Source: Margaritifera margaritifera
Taxonomy: Eukaryota; Mollusca; Bivalvia; Unionida; Margaritiferidae
Direction of reading: 5' to 3'
DNA length: 64,000 bases
Assembly (NCBI GenBank): GCA_029931535.1
Contig: JAQPZY010001670.1
Span: forward strand, 992,001-1,056,000
The notes beneath the pieces were generated by a model. The model was not told where the DNA came from. It saw only the letters and a list, made by a program, of their open reading frames with translations, and did not search any database. Below, piece after piece: positions 35,747-46,689 of the stretch. A program made the translations under genes and the position numbers. Every line of letters starts with the position of its first letter. Position 1 is the stretch's first letter.

Positions 35747-36435
35747 AAACAACATTTAACTTCATTCTTTATTTATTTATCTTATACATTAATGACCTGC
35801 CATTGTATACAGAAAACACTGAAAGTGATATGTATGCAGATGATATAACATTCCACACATCCGAGTCCAAACAGCAACACAATCCAACAACAGCTGCAGC
35901 ATAATCTTAATCACATCAGTAAATTGTGTCCAGACAATGGAATGTATATAAATACCCAAAAGATCACTGCAATACTAGTAGGAATATCAAACAGATTATC
36001 CATGCAAAACCCCATTTGATTGTCTGTAAATGATGAATATATATCTAATGTAGAATGTCATAAGCTCCTAGGAGTACGTGTATATGCTGATGATAAACTA
36101 ACCTGAAATCATCACATAGATCATGTCTGTAAAATTATAGCCTCCAAACTTACACTGTGGCGAAGACAGAAGAAATATCTACCAATGCATGCAAGGAAAC
36201 TATTCTATTCAACTTACATGTTACCTATTATGGACTACTGTTACATAGTATGGGGCTCATGCACACAAACTCATATTAATCATATAATCAAACTTCAAAA
36301 GCATGCAGCTAGAATAAATACTAGATGTCGATCCAATGACACCATCTGCTGACATGTTTAAGTCTTTAAACTGGCTCCCGTTTGACAAAAGAATTTCATA
36401 TCATAGATGTATTATGGTTTATTAAACCCTTCTTA
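35747..36435 (+). pseudogene. LINE reverse transcriptase 3' fragment (right arm)
   Basis: Same fragment as 8186-8822 in opposite orientation. YADD-type catalytic region near 35,830, followed by a thumb segment (HARKLFYSTYMLPIMDYCYI) near 36,190-36,245. Has its own small changes, including ATAACA for GTAACA after the YADD. Broken by stops. Confidence 0.7.
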
Positions 36436-36492
36436 ATTTAACACCTCTTTACCTGAATGACAGGGTCATCAAAACCAGCAATACTGCATCTG

Positions 36493-37924
36493 CAGGGCTG
36501 AGCAAATCCCATAGCCCGACGTCCCGGACTAGTCATTTTTGAAGTCAGGCAAGTAAAATTTTCCAAGTCTCTAGTCCGGGACAAGTGCTTTTTAAAAAAG
36601 TCGGGCTAGTCTTTATTTTCGTGCTTTAATCACTATATCTACCTTTATTTGGCCAATCATGCCCTCCGGGCGTACTGAATATTTGATTCTACCCCTCTTC
36701 GTGTATACTTTTACATCCTGTTACCGCTTGACTGCATATTGGGCTAAGCGACCAAATTATCGGCAAATCAAAACACGTCAAACAAAAGAAAGCCAGTATG
36801 ATCAATTAGTAGTGTTTTAAGTGGCTTTGTTGCATTGAGTTTACTCAAGCCAGATTATCACGAGCGGCTCACTATGATTTTAATCCAGCGAGTCAGTGTA
36901 ATTAAACTAATGAAAGGTACTTTACCCACATCTGTGTTGGTTTCTTTTATGAACTGATTAAATGACAGTAATGATTCTTTAATTTTTAATTGATTGTACA
37001 GATGATTAACTTCCACGTGCGATATTGCATTTGAAGCGAAACAATTACACTAATTAATGAGCTGTCTCTGTTCGTAATTAAAAGAGAAAATGTATGCTAT
37101 AATCACTTTAGAAGTAGTTGTCAAGCAAGCTGATAATTACTCTGTGGATAAAATGAGTTTGCTAAATTATTTTCGCAAGGAAGGTAATAACGGCGATTCG
37201 GAGAAGAAAAATTTGTTTGAAAGTGGAGGGATAAAACGTAAGACTGATACTGAATGTTCAGTAGCTATTTCTCCAAAGAGACATAAGCAACAATCTGTGA
37301 TGGCAAAAAATGTCAAATATGACACTACTAAGAGACAGAGAATTCTTGGAACACTCTTAGTGAATACTCCACCTAGTCTCAGTCAATTATGCAAACTATT
37401 AGAAATCATATTTGTTATAAGCCTATCCACTGCTGAGTGTGAACGAGGATTTAGTTCAATGAACTTAATCAAGACTTCTTTAAGGAATTCCTTAAACCAA
37501 AAGAGTTTACAAATGCCAATGAAGATTTCTGCAAATGGACCAGAGCTTGAGGACTTCAACCCAGACACAGCTATCAACTGCTGGCTTAGTGCTGGTGCAG
37601 GTGGCAGACATATACACTGTACATGGAAATTTTTTCAAATCCATCAGCTAAAACATATATACATGAACCTGAAGAAGCCAAATGTATAACAACCAATGTT
37701 TTTGAAAAATTAAATTCTTTTAAGAAATAATTATGTTGTATATTGTTTCGTTTGGTTTTTCTATGGATTAAGTACATACACCTCATCAAATCTCGGCAAG
37801 TGATTATCATTTTGGGACCAGTGAAAAGTAAGGTGGGACTAGTGAAAAGTAAGGTGGGACTAGTGAATTTTTTTAAACCACTTGTCCTGGACTAGTGGTT
37901 AAAAAAAAAATTTGCTCAGCCCTG
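36493..37924 (+). mobile_element. hAT-like element, 5-bp target duplication
   Basis: A 1,432-bp element with perfect 15-bp inverted ends, CAGGGCTGAGCAAAT, flanked by ATCTG on both sides (36,488-36,492 and 37,925-37,929). The left arm, without the insertion, confirms it. Near both ends the words GGACTAGTG/CTAGTCC and GGGACTAGTGAAAAGTAAGG recur several times and could be transposase binding sites. It encodes an internally deleted transposase (37,090-37,689). Classical hAT elements make 8-bp duplications; the 5-bp duplications here and at 18,014 suggest a separate hAT subgroup. Confidence 0.85.
37090..37689 (+). CDS. internally deleted hAT transposase
   Basis: A 199-codon intact ORF. The N terminus (MSLLNYFRKEGNNGDSEKKN, about residue 23 on) resembles the short leader found before zinc-finger domains in this hAT branch. 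The C-terminal half carries a dimerisation domain, LSTAECERGFSSMNLIKTSL followed by RNSLNQKSL, the STAECERGFS variant seen in the zinc finger 862/KIAA1586-like group. Between them the zinc finger and the whole catalytic RNase-H fold are deleted, apparently in frame, so the product could dimerise but not cut DNA. Such a truncated protein could act as a repressor of full-length relatives; that role is inference. Confidence 0.7.
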   Translation: MYAIITLEVVVKQADNYSVDKMSLLNYFRKEGNNGDSEKKNLFESGGIKRKTDTECSVAISPKRHKQQSVMAKNVKYDTTKRQRILGTLLVNTPPSLSQLCKLLEIIFVISLSTAECERGFSSMNLIKTSLRNSLNQKSLQMPMKISANGPELEDFNPDTAINCWLSAGAGGRHIHCTWKFFQIHQLKHIYMNLKKPNV

Positions 37925-39534
37925 ATCTGAGTATTCTTTAAGATCAGAATCAAACCCGTGTTTAGAACGACCCAGACCAAGAACTAATGCATTGAAAGAG
38001 ACTTTTACTTCAGGAATCCATATGGAACAGATATAGACTCAAAAACTTGTGGAATCAGACAATTTATTCCATATCTATTCCATAAGTACTTCACGACAAG
38101 TGAAAGTTCCATATGGATCAAAATTTGCAGCTTTATCCACGAGTACTATTGTCCATATGGAAAGCAGGCTCCTGTGTCATAATATTATGGAAAATATTGT
38201 CCAAATTTTCCTTAACATAAACTATCTGATTCAAATAGAAATGTTGGTGGGAGTTAGAGTACAAATGTATCAGTGTAGCTGAGGTTGAATAATGAATACA
38301 TAGTCATATAAATTTGGAAGAAAACCTATGCATGTCAGTTTGTTTAATTTATTTCCACAGATGTTTCAAAACTCCCAAACACACGACCATGTCATCATCA
38401 GAATCTTAATACAAAAACACATTAATCTTATGCACTTAATATTTAACAACTGAAGATTATCTTTTAATTTCCAGTAATTCCGTTTTGTTATACCCGATAT
38501 TATTACCAGATTTATACATTTTTTAATGTGGTAAATATCAAAACATTTAATAATAATAATAATAAACTCCATTATTCACAAATTAAAGAAAAGTAAATGA
38601 ATGTGATTTTATTTTCTGTATTATACATTTCCATACAATATCAATGCTTAAATAATGTGCATTTTGTACCCCCCCCCCCAAAAAAAAGGGAAAAAAATCA
38701 ATTTATAAAATTCAATTCTTCTGAATCTTTGATTCTTAATGAGAGGTATGTTATACCTGTCTCTGTTGTTATTACTGTAAGTGTTGTTGTGAACAGTGCG
38801 AAATATTTTCATTATTATTATCTGCTGCCAGAAGAAAAAACAAATTGCCAGTTCTTTTCATACTGAATAAAAACTTAAAATGTATATACTTATTTTTTTC
38901 TTCGTGTGTGTGCGAGATACGAGACAGAGAGAGAACCCATTCCATTATGCCAGCATTCTATAAAGAATTATGCTACACCAATTATGCTTTTTAAAAAAAT
39001 CAAATAATACAATCACATACAATAAAATGTGGTTTTCCGCAACAGTGACCTAATTTGGTATGGAGACCGTAACAGGGGTTATTTCCCTTGTTTACAGTCT
39101 GGAGACTGGTTTACTGACAATGAAAAAAAAAGCACAACTTATCGGGTATCACGGTACCAATTGTTTTTCCATAGACTTTAATGTTAATGTTTGGTGAAAT
39201 AAATATACCTTCTCGCCTACTTTAGCATGCGTGTCACACACTCTCATAGAGAGCAATATTAGATTGTCAATTTGACAAGGACAGAACCAGGTACTCCATT
39301 GCATTTAAGAGAGATAACTCTGCTGGAACTAGACAGGGGTAAGAGTTATCCAGTCACAACAGACACGTTTTCAGTGATGTGTATCACATTTTTCAAATAT
39401 CATAAAAAATACAAAACATGATCTACATATGAATTAAGATAATCTGACATGTTGCTAAGAGACTCGACTTTTTTTTAAGCCAGACAGAAACTACAACTCT
39501 TACATAATACACCAATCACAGCTAGTTTTGTTGT

Positions 39535-39780
39535 TTATTTCTGAATACAATGTTCCCTACACCTTAAGCTCCACCCCCCTAGGCTTGTGCAATTGGTACT
39601 GTGATACCTATGGCCAACCTTAATTTTTTCAATAATCTGTGATATAGCTTGGGACTGTACAAGTAACAAGTGTACTAAGTCTCGCTTGTCAAAAACAATT
39701 TCACGAGGTACCAAGCTATGTCGTATATTGATGTCTTTGGAAATGTCATGGAGCTGTTTCAACTGTACTACTGTTTTCAT
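39535..39780 (-). CDS. 81-codon ORF, right-arm copy, unknown
   Basis: Counterpart of the ORF at 6215 with replacements near the N terminus (TVVQ for TAIQ) and otherwise the same residues, including SLVPREIVFDKRDL. The frame and the possible donor after the first two thirds are conserved. No function assigned. Confidence 0.3.
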   Translation of the reverse strand: MKTVVQLKQLHDISKDINIRHSLVPREIVFDKRDLVHLLLVQSQAISQIIEKIKVGHRYHSTNCTSLGGWSLRCREHCIQK

Positions 39781-40451
39781 ACTTGTGCTTTACTACCAAA
39801 CTATTTTTTGGGAATAAAATGAATTGTTTTAACTATGAGTTTTATCATATCAGCACTTATTGAACATCACATGGGTGATATGGGATAAATCACATTATGT
39901 CATATTATGTAATAACTAGGTCAAAGGTCAATGTACTAATTAGTATGTACCTCTCCTACTTCAAAATGGAGAATTCATCTAAAATAAAGGACTTTATATT
40001 GATTTAGTAGACAAAGAACTTAACATCAGAGACAGGAGGACATGACTCAATCTTATTATAAAGTATAGGCTTTCAACACTGTACACCAACTGCAGATACA
40101 TGAGGTCACTAACCCCTAGTCCTTGCACAAAGGTCAGCCTACCCATCATCTCTGTAACACAAATAGAAAGCTATCCTTCTTGTGTAGTGAATAAAATTCA
40201 TGCAAGAAGCCAATCTGTCACCAAATATTGTAGATCCCAGCTTCTAAGCACTTATTTTTGATTTGGGGTGAAATTTGGGGAATAAAATACAGAAAAATGC
40301 CATGGAAAAAAAACAAGTACAGCAAGTCAAATGCAGTTTTAAACAGGATGAAAGTGTACATCTAAAAGGGACATGTAGCTTATAATAAAGGAATCAAAAG
40401 AGACAACCACAACATAGAGGAAAATGAGAAGGAAAAGTTTGCTCGCCTTAC

Positions 40452-40567
40452 CATAGAGAAATATGTGGAGGCAGTGCCCCATTGGTCCAAGGACAGTCCC
40501 AAGGCATCATTACTATTACATCCCTTACAAGCACCAAAACTTCAGGTGAAGCAGTGTGCATTCTCGT
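40452..40567 (-). CDS. exon 2 (right copy) of the unrecognised gene
   Basis: Identical by eye to the 5428-5543 exon, with the same acceptor and donor, on the minus strand. Here it has a candidate first exon upstream (40,970-41,023) in a compatible phase, so this looks like the copy attached to the gene's own 5' end. Downstream on the minus strand no copy of exon 3 was found; exon 3 lies on the plus strand at 21,010. In the given orientation transcripts from here would therefore run antisense to it. Confidence 0.6.
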
Positions 40568-40969
40568 CTGAAATAAAAGGGTAAATAATTTAAAAGTAGA
40601 TGCATCTATTTTTAGAAACAGGGATTTTCTTCATACGATCTCTCACTTTCTAGCTTCGTTGCAACAATCCCTATATAGGATTGAAAATGTATGGTTTTAA
40701 TATTTGTCGCCGTGTGCGTAATAACGTCGTGTACTGGTTGGATATTTTTTCTTTGCTACTTTTTCTCGTATTTGCACAAAAATGTGTGATGTAAGCTAAC
40801 AATATTGACCTTAAGTTACAGCGCTTATCAATTCTACAACATAGAATTGTGCCATACGTTTCTGACCAACAAATTTTTCTTTCTAGGCTAAATCTTTTAT
40901 CACATAATAGTTACACTTTGCTTTCTGCGAATTGTATAATTTCCTTAATGTTTGTGCCCAATGAATTAC

Positions 40970-41023
40970 GAAAACAGACAGTCTAATGAAGACGTACTTC
41001 CAAGACACAGCAATGTCCGCCAT
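40970..41023 (-). CDS. candidate exon 1 of the unrecognised gene
   Basis: ATG at 41,021-41,023 in the context AATAATGGCGGAC, with A at -3 and G at +4, followed by 18 codons (MADIAVSWKYVFIRLSVF) to a possible donor, TTC|GTAATT. The donor is weak, but it ends in phase 0, which is what exon 2 requires. A and G-rich non-coding sequence with an E2F-like site lies upstream. The frame continues unspliced for another 30 codons before a stop, so a longer exon or another donor is possible. It lies just outside the right arm and has no counterpart beside the left arm. Confidence 0.35.
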
Positions 41024-41460
41024 TATTACCCTTAGCAGGTTCACTTACGGTTTCAAACTGATTTTATGAAAATAATGGAAGCACGTCAATTAAAATCTTT
41101 AAACGATATATTTAGAAAGTGTTTTTCACCGATTCTATTCTTAAAACACAAATTGTTATTTACATACAGATGATTTTGTTTCGAAACACAAGTTATTAAG
41201 CATCAAATGATAACTTGCGGAAATCGGGCAGCGATATCGTACAGTGAATCACGTGCAATCATTAAAATATAAGAAAAAGTTGCATTACCAAATTTTTTAC
41301 CGAATTTCTAACGTGACAATATCTTCAATGGCAGCATACTAATTCCAAGTCAATGTATAAATCATCACTTGTAACAAAATCCTGCCACAGCCCTAAAAAT
41401 CTTCCCAAGATGTCTGCCTCCTTGGTTTACAATTGAATCAAATATAGGGGATGGCTAACT

Positions 41461-41471
41461 TTTGGCGGGAA
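41461..41471. promoter_or_regulatory. E2F-like site, possible promoter
   Basis: TTTGGCGGGAA matches the E2F/DP consensus. It is about 440 bp upstream of the candidate start at 41,023. A CCAAGATGTCTGCC segment near 41,406 resembles a YY1-type start-region motif. Suggestive of a promoter for the minus-strand gene, not proof. Confidence 0.3.
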
Positions 41472-41569
41472 CTGGTCTCGTGACTATTTACTATAGCACG
41501 GAACTTTCGTAGAACTTTGAAGCGGAAAACATATGGACCGACAATTTAAGGGGGGGGGGGCTGAGATTT

Positions 41570-42812
41570 TCTTTTTGGTGCGCGAATTTTTTAAACTGAC
41601 CGAAGAATCCCGGGGAGTGTGGGTAATCGTTTTTTTTAATTTTTTTAATTACATACATTTCCTCCTCCAGATATGTGTATTTTGCTAATTCATCAGAGTA
41701 TTATCGTCACCCATTTTGATGGTTATGCACGGCTTCATATCATGATCGTACCCATTCTGATTCATTTTTCAGTCCCGGAAAGTCGATGTCTCTACCTGGC
41801 GCGATCACAATCTGGCTAAAACAATACGAAATCACTTTATACCTTACAAATTTCAAACCATTCCATCATCCGATGTTCGCACAAACTTTTACAATTTGAA
41901 AAAATGCTGTTGTCAATGACCAGTGCAGTGTAAATTCCTTGCTATTTTGGGGACATAATGTACAATACAGTAACATTATTATCATATTTACGGGTCCAGT
42001 TAGGGAAGGAAACTCCTCAATACAATATATTATTGATGGACTGGACATTGGTTTATTTAGAAGAGTAAATAAAATAAATAATAAATATAGTTTAGACATT
42101 TATATCAAAATATTTTGTCTGAATCTATTGCAGTTTATCAAATATCAATATACTGAAAGAAAACAGCAGATATTAATGAATATATTACTGACATCTGATG
42201 TCATCAAATACATTAATGGGGGCGGGGGATCTGACAGATCATCTTTGCAGTCATTGACAATACCTCCCTTAAACTAGAATAAAATGGACATTGCAAAAGG
42301 AAAAAAAAAATCGTTTCAGTCGTATTATTATTACAGTGCTCATAAATTCTTCTTTTTAAAGGAGAAATAGATTTGAATATCTCCCATTTTCTTATTTTGG
42401 ATTACGGGAGATCGCTCATAATTATGTAAGAATACATCTTTCAGAGAAGCCTTTGATTTCCAGAGAGATATTTTTTCACATGCAAAGTTTGATTTGAAGA
42501 AGAAATATGTTCTATATTTCCAATGTGTGCGATCTGGCTGATAATGACACAGAGATGATATGCTATATTGATTATACGCCACCTGTCGGCCATAATTTTT
42601 ATTTTGAAATATCCAATTGAAAGTTAGTATTAAACTGGCTTTTGCCCGAACTTGACCCTCGGCATATTAACATCTTAACATGTGTTACTAGATCTGAACC
42701 ATAATTTTACCTTTATCTTACCAGAAGTCACCTTAATCATGCGAAAGCCTGGGATTGCTACTAAGTTACTTTAATTGTAATTAGTCATGGTCCAAGTTGG
42801 ACCCTAATATTA
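41570..42812. other. no gene recognised
   Basis: AT-rich sequence with a G run at 41,551 and a 112-codon plus frame at 41,939 that has no domain or splice support. Nothing else recognised. Confidence 0.4.
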
Positions 42813-43523
42813 GGGCGAAATTACCTCTCTTCAACCAGAATAGGGTGAAGTTGGTGAAAATAGAGAAAAGTGGTGTGTAGAGAGTTAAAAATAGTCTCTT
42901 TAAACTAATGTGTTTACATTTTTTCATATCAGATTATGAAAATGATGATGAAATATTATTAAAAGTTTGTACAAATAGTATTATTTTTGTTTGTTTCGCC
43001 GCATTTGTTGTATAACAGACAACGGCAACCTAAAAAAAAAGTTGTAGTCGAAAATCGGCGCAATTTTTGACAATAGAAGTCCTTTTTTGTTGTGTCAGTA
43101 GAATGAAATATCGGATACAATTATGAGTTTTGTTAGTAATGGACCTGGATGCGTCCAGTGAGTCATAATTTGCTTCAAACTGAGCTACAGGAAGTCAATT
43201 TTTCACTTGTTTTTCAAGGATAATGTGTGAAATTTCGATGGGAATTCCGTAGATAACAATGGACATTCTGGTATTTATAATCATCAATTTAGCACCAAAA
43301 TTGAATACAGAACATAGAACTTATTATTATTTCTTTGCACCTTCCACTTTTAAAGAGAAATTTACACGAAAGTCGACGTTTTACTTCGATTAATAATGCA
43401 TTTTATTTAAACAAAATTGGGAGGGGGAGGGGGCGATAATGTCATCAAAGCAGTGCAGAGCAAAGTGAACTTCGCCTTTGGGATCTGTTTAAGGTGACGG
43501 ACTCTAAGGTGACTATTTCGCCC
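42813..43523. mobile_element. PIF/Harbinger-like MITE, TTA target
   Basis: 711 bp bounded by GGGCGAAAT and ATTTCGCCC and flanked by TTA on both sides (42,810-42,812; 43,524-43,526). A three-base TWA duplication with G-rich ends is the Harbinger pattern. The inverted ends are short (nine bases, then imperfect) and there is no ORF, so this is a tentative non-autonomous element. Confidence 0.5.
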
Positions 43524-43526
43524 TTA

Positions 43527-44282
43527 TCACTCTAGCGTGGACACTATAAGTATTTAGATTCTCCAAAGTGTGCATTGTCGAAAAGCTGACGAGAGCAGAC
43601 GAATCCACATTTTCATAACGACAGATATGTACATGGGCCTTATTAAATGAGATTTTTTTCCTGTTTGGATAGTTGACTGTACATGATGGCATTTTAGTTA
43701 GTTGACTTCTCTGTGCTTGGTAAATATGCTGCAAAGATTCCTATCCTTTAAAGCAAATAACTTTAATTTGATGTGAAACAAACTAATGGTGCCATCTGAT
43801 CATAGGGCACCTTTTTTCCAATAACACCTGTAAGTAACAAATATAATTATTATAATGCAGTCTAAATTTATATTGTGTTAGGCGAAAAACAGACAAGTTT
43901 GTTTCATATTGCTTTCTTTTGTATTGGTTCACTTGTTAGCTTGTCACGTATTTGTTTTTTAGGTCACAGTGCTTATATCCAGAACCAGTTTACACTGTTG
44001 ATTCTAATCAAGAAATTAAACTGTCCTATTTGGAATGCCTTTAAATTTTCCCTTAAGACAACCTAACTCACATCTGGCCCATTCCTGCAGGTATCTCAAT
44101 ATCTTGTCTTTGGAGTAAAATAAATAAGGTCAGTGATTTAACCCTGTCTTATCAAGTCACCTTGCAATATAAAAAAAAACCATGAATGGCAGTGGATGAT
44201 TATGCAATGGTCCAAGCTGGTAATCATGTCCACAAGCACAACTTCAAATATGACCACTCTTAAGAAGCTCTTTGTGTACTAC
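43527..44282. other. no gene recognised
   Basis: Frames at 43,513 (minus) and 43,875 (plus) overlap element ends or lack support. A possible acceptor (GTTTTTTAG) at about 43,963 has no convincing exon behind it. Confidence 0.4.
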
Positions 44283-44528
44283 ATGTGTCCCAGCTGTGAA
44301 TGTGGTGCATACTAGGGCTCTTGATGTGTCCCAGCTGTGAATGTGCTGCATACTATGGCCCTCGATGTGTCTCATCTATGAATGAGGTGCATACTAGGGC
44401 ACTTAATGTGTCCCAGCTATGAATGAGGTGCATACTAGGGCCTTTGATGTGTCCCAGCTATGAATGAGGTGCATACTAGGGCCCTTGATGTGTCCCAGCT
44501 ATGAATGTGGGGCATACCAGGGCCCTTG
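44283..44528 (+). repeat. 41-bp minisatellite, six units
   Basis: Units of GATGTGTCCCAGCTATGAAT followed by GAGGTGCATACTAGGGCCCTT, lightly diverged. No coding role seen. Confidence 0.85.
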
Positions 44529-44799
44529 GGGATGTTCATTCAAGCATTAAAAACCTAAACAATTTGCTTCATGAAACTGGAATCTCAGGTAAATGAGGAA
44601 ACTGATAGGTGTAAGAGGGTAACTAAAAGCCACGTTTCTCTGGGGTCATCTCAAAATATGTGGTATAAGTGGAAATCACAGCAATTATATTCGCTTATAT
44701 GCCTGCTAGTTTGAGCCCTGTTGACCTGTAATAATTTGATCTGATATTGTTATACATAAACCAAGTCAAAATCTGAACTCCAGTAACCCGGAAGTTTGA

Positions 44800-45400
44800 A
44801 TTTTTGACCCTCCAAGAACCTTGACATTAGACTTACTAGCTCCCAGAATTTTATTAGGAGCTGTTACTATTCAAGAGTAGTAAACCTATAAAGTTTGATG
44901 AAAATTGGGTCAATATAAGTTGAATTATTATGCAGAGATCAGGAATGTAATTTCATATCAAGTGACCTTGACCTTTGATCTACCAATCACAGGCTCAATA
45001 GGAAGCTGCCCTTCCTCAAGTATACTGCATCTGTGAAGTCAATAAAATTAGGTGGGAAAGTTGAGGAAAGTGGACTTATTATGTGAAAACCAATCGACAA
45101 TTGTAGCTCCTGTGACCTTGACCTTTGACCTCTGGATTTGAGAATCAACAGGTGAGGTGCCTCTGCCTAAGTGTAAACTAACCATGAAGTTTGATGAAAA
45201 TTAGACCCAGGAAATCTGACTTATCAAGTGGAAACCAATCAAATTACTGGTTCCAGTGACCTTGACCTTTCACCACTCTGCCTCAGCATCAAGTGTAGTC
45301 TACCTATAAAGCATGATGAAAAATAGGCCAAGGAATGTTGACTTATAATGCAAAAAGGAAAATCACATTTTTGACTCCTGTGACCTTAACCTAGCAACCC
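44800..45400 (+). repeat. tandem repeat with nuclear-receptor-type sites
   Basis: Four to five diverged units of 124-150 bp, each with TGATGAAAATT, a GACTTAT segment, AAACCAATC and the motif TGACCTTGACCTTTGACC. That motif is at 44,963, 45,113 (best), 45,257 and, decayed, 45,381. It contains TCAAGGTCA, the extended half-site of ERR and SF-1 receptors, and a direct repeat with one-base spacing (AGGTCAAAGGTCA on the minus strand) as bound by RXR, HNF4 or PPAR-type dimers. Activity is not shown; the motif match is direct. Confidence 0.65.
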
Positions 45401-45707
45401 TAAAACAATAGGCTTCTGCCTCAATCCATAAGTAATGCACATGAGGTCTGATGTTGCAAAAAACAGGTAATATACTTATGGATGAAAACTGCTCTTACTG
45501 TAATCCCCCTGTACCTTTGATCTGGGACTGGGAGGGAGGGGTAAGAGATAAAAAGCAACACATGGTCACATATTTACTTTTTATGTATGCAGGGTGATTT
45601 ACTGGATATTCTATGGTCTATAGAACAGTTACCAACTTAGAACCTACCATTAGTTCTCTAATTTGTCAGCCATATTGTTATATAGCTACATATTTCATAC
45701 TCTACTA

Positions 45708-46514
45708 CAGGGTTCATACACACTCAAGTGAAATTTAAGTACTATCCAGGACCTCAAAATAAATTTCCTAGACCTCAAATATGCCAGAATAAAGGATACT
45801 GCACAGCACGTTGTTCAGATCCAGTTGCCCAAAATCAGATGACCAACCATGTGACCCAAAGATTGTTATTATAACTCTATTATATTTGAAATGAAAACCC
45901 CATTACATTGCGAAATGAACTCAACATAATGAACTGAATGTCTTACATGCCACAATCATAATTTGCTTCTTTAAAAATTTGCTAATTTAACTCTTTAAAC
46001 CCCAAGCTGAAATTGTTTTTTTACGAAGCCGGCACTGCGCCTTATATTTCAACTGTGAATATCGAATGAGACAGTTTTTATATAAAACATTCATTGTCAA
46101 ACTGTCTGCAAATGTGCAATTTCCTGGCATATTTATGACCAATTAAATCACAACACTTATCCAAGCAACAAAATTTGTGTAAAAGAGATGATTTAAAACA
46201 CTGCTTTCACTAACGATGATGGTGTAGACAGTAAAAGTGAAAATTATATCTGGAATGACAAGCAATACAAACCAAAAAAGCTGTAACACTGGATATCAGC
46301 AACACAAAAGAGCAAGATCACTGATAAACTGATCATGTTTATATTCCAGGAACCATATGACAAAAAAATTTTGAAAAAACGTTTAGCGGGAGAAAAAATG
46401 ATTTTCAAGGACTTTTCACACACTTTAAAACTAAAATGTCAATTTTCAAGGATTTCAAGGTCTTGAATTTAAAAATCCAACTTCAAGGACTTTCAACGAC
46501 CTGTATGAACCCCG
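45708..46514. mobile_element. hAT-like non-autonomous element
   Basis: 807 bp with ends CAGGGTTCATACA and TGTATGAACCCCG (one mismatch as an inverted repeat) and CTACTA on both sides (45,702-45,707; 46,515-46,520). Subterminal words TTTCAAGG and AAGGACTTTTC recur in inverted form. The CAGGGTTCATACA start is characteristic of a widespread hAT-type family. An alternative reading is an 8-bp duplication with one mismatch. No transposase. Confidence 0.7.
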
Positions 46515-46689
46515 CTACTAAAAAATAACAATAAAGCTTGCTTTAAAAAGAAGTAATTCATATTTTACAATCCTTACATAACTAGCTGCAAAAATACACC
46601 TCTAAAGAAATTTACATAATTTACATTACTTCAAACTTTATCTCCATGCTCATTAATGACACATATTTTTATTTTAGCATTCTAACAGT

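Larger units (their letters stand above)
34370..40605 (-). repeat. right arm of large inverted repeat
   Basis: Reverse-complement partner of 5,387-10,183, longer by one 1,432-bp transposon at 36,493-37,924 plus its target duplication. Order from the left edge: hAT 3' halves, LINE fragment, hAT-like insertion, the shared unique region with the 81-codon ORF, and the 116-nt exon near the right edge. The insertion is absent from the left arm, so it postdates the duplication or distinguishes two alleles. Confidence 0.9.

Noticed and set aside
41939..42277. 112-codon plus-strand ORF
   Set aside because: AT-rich Asn/Ile/Lys composition, no splice sites or domain, poor start context.
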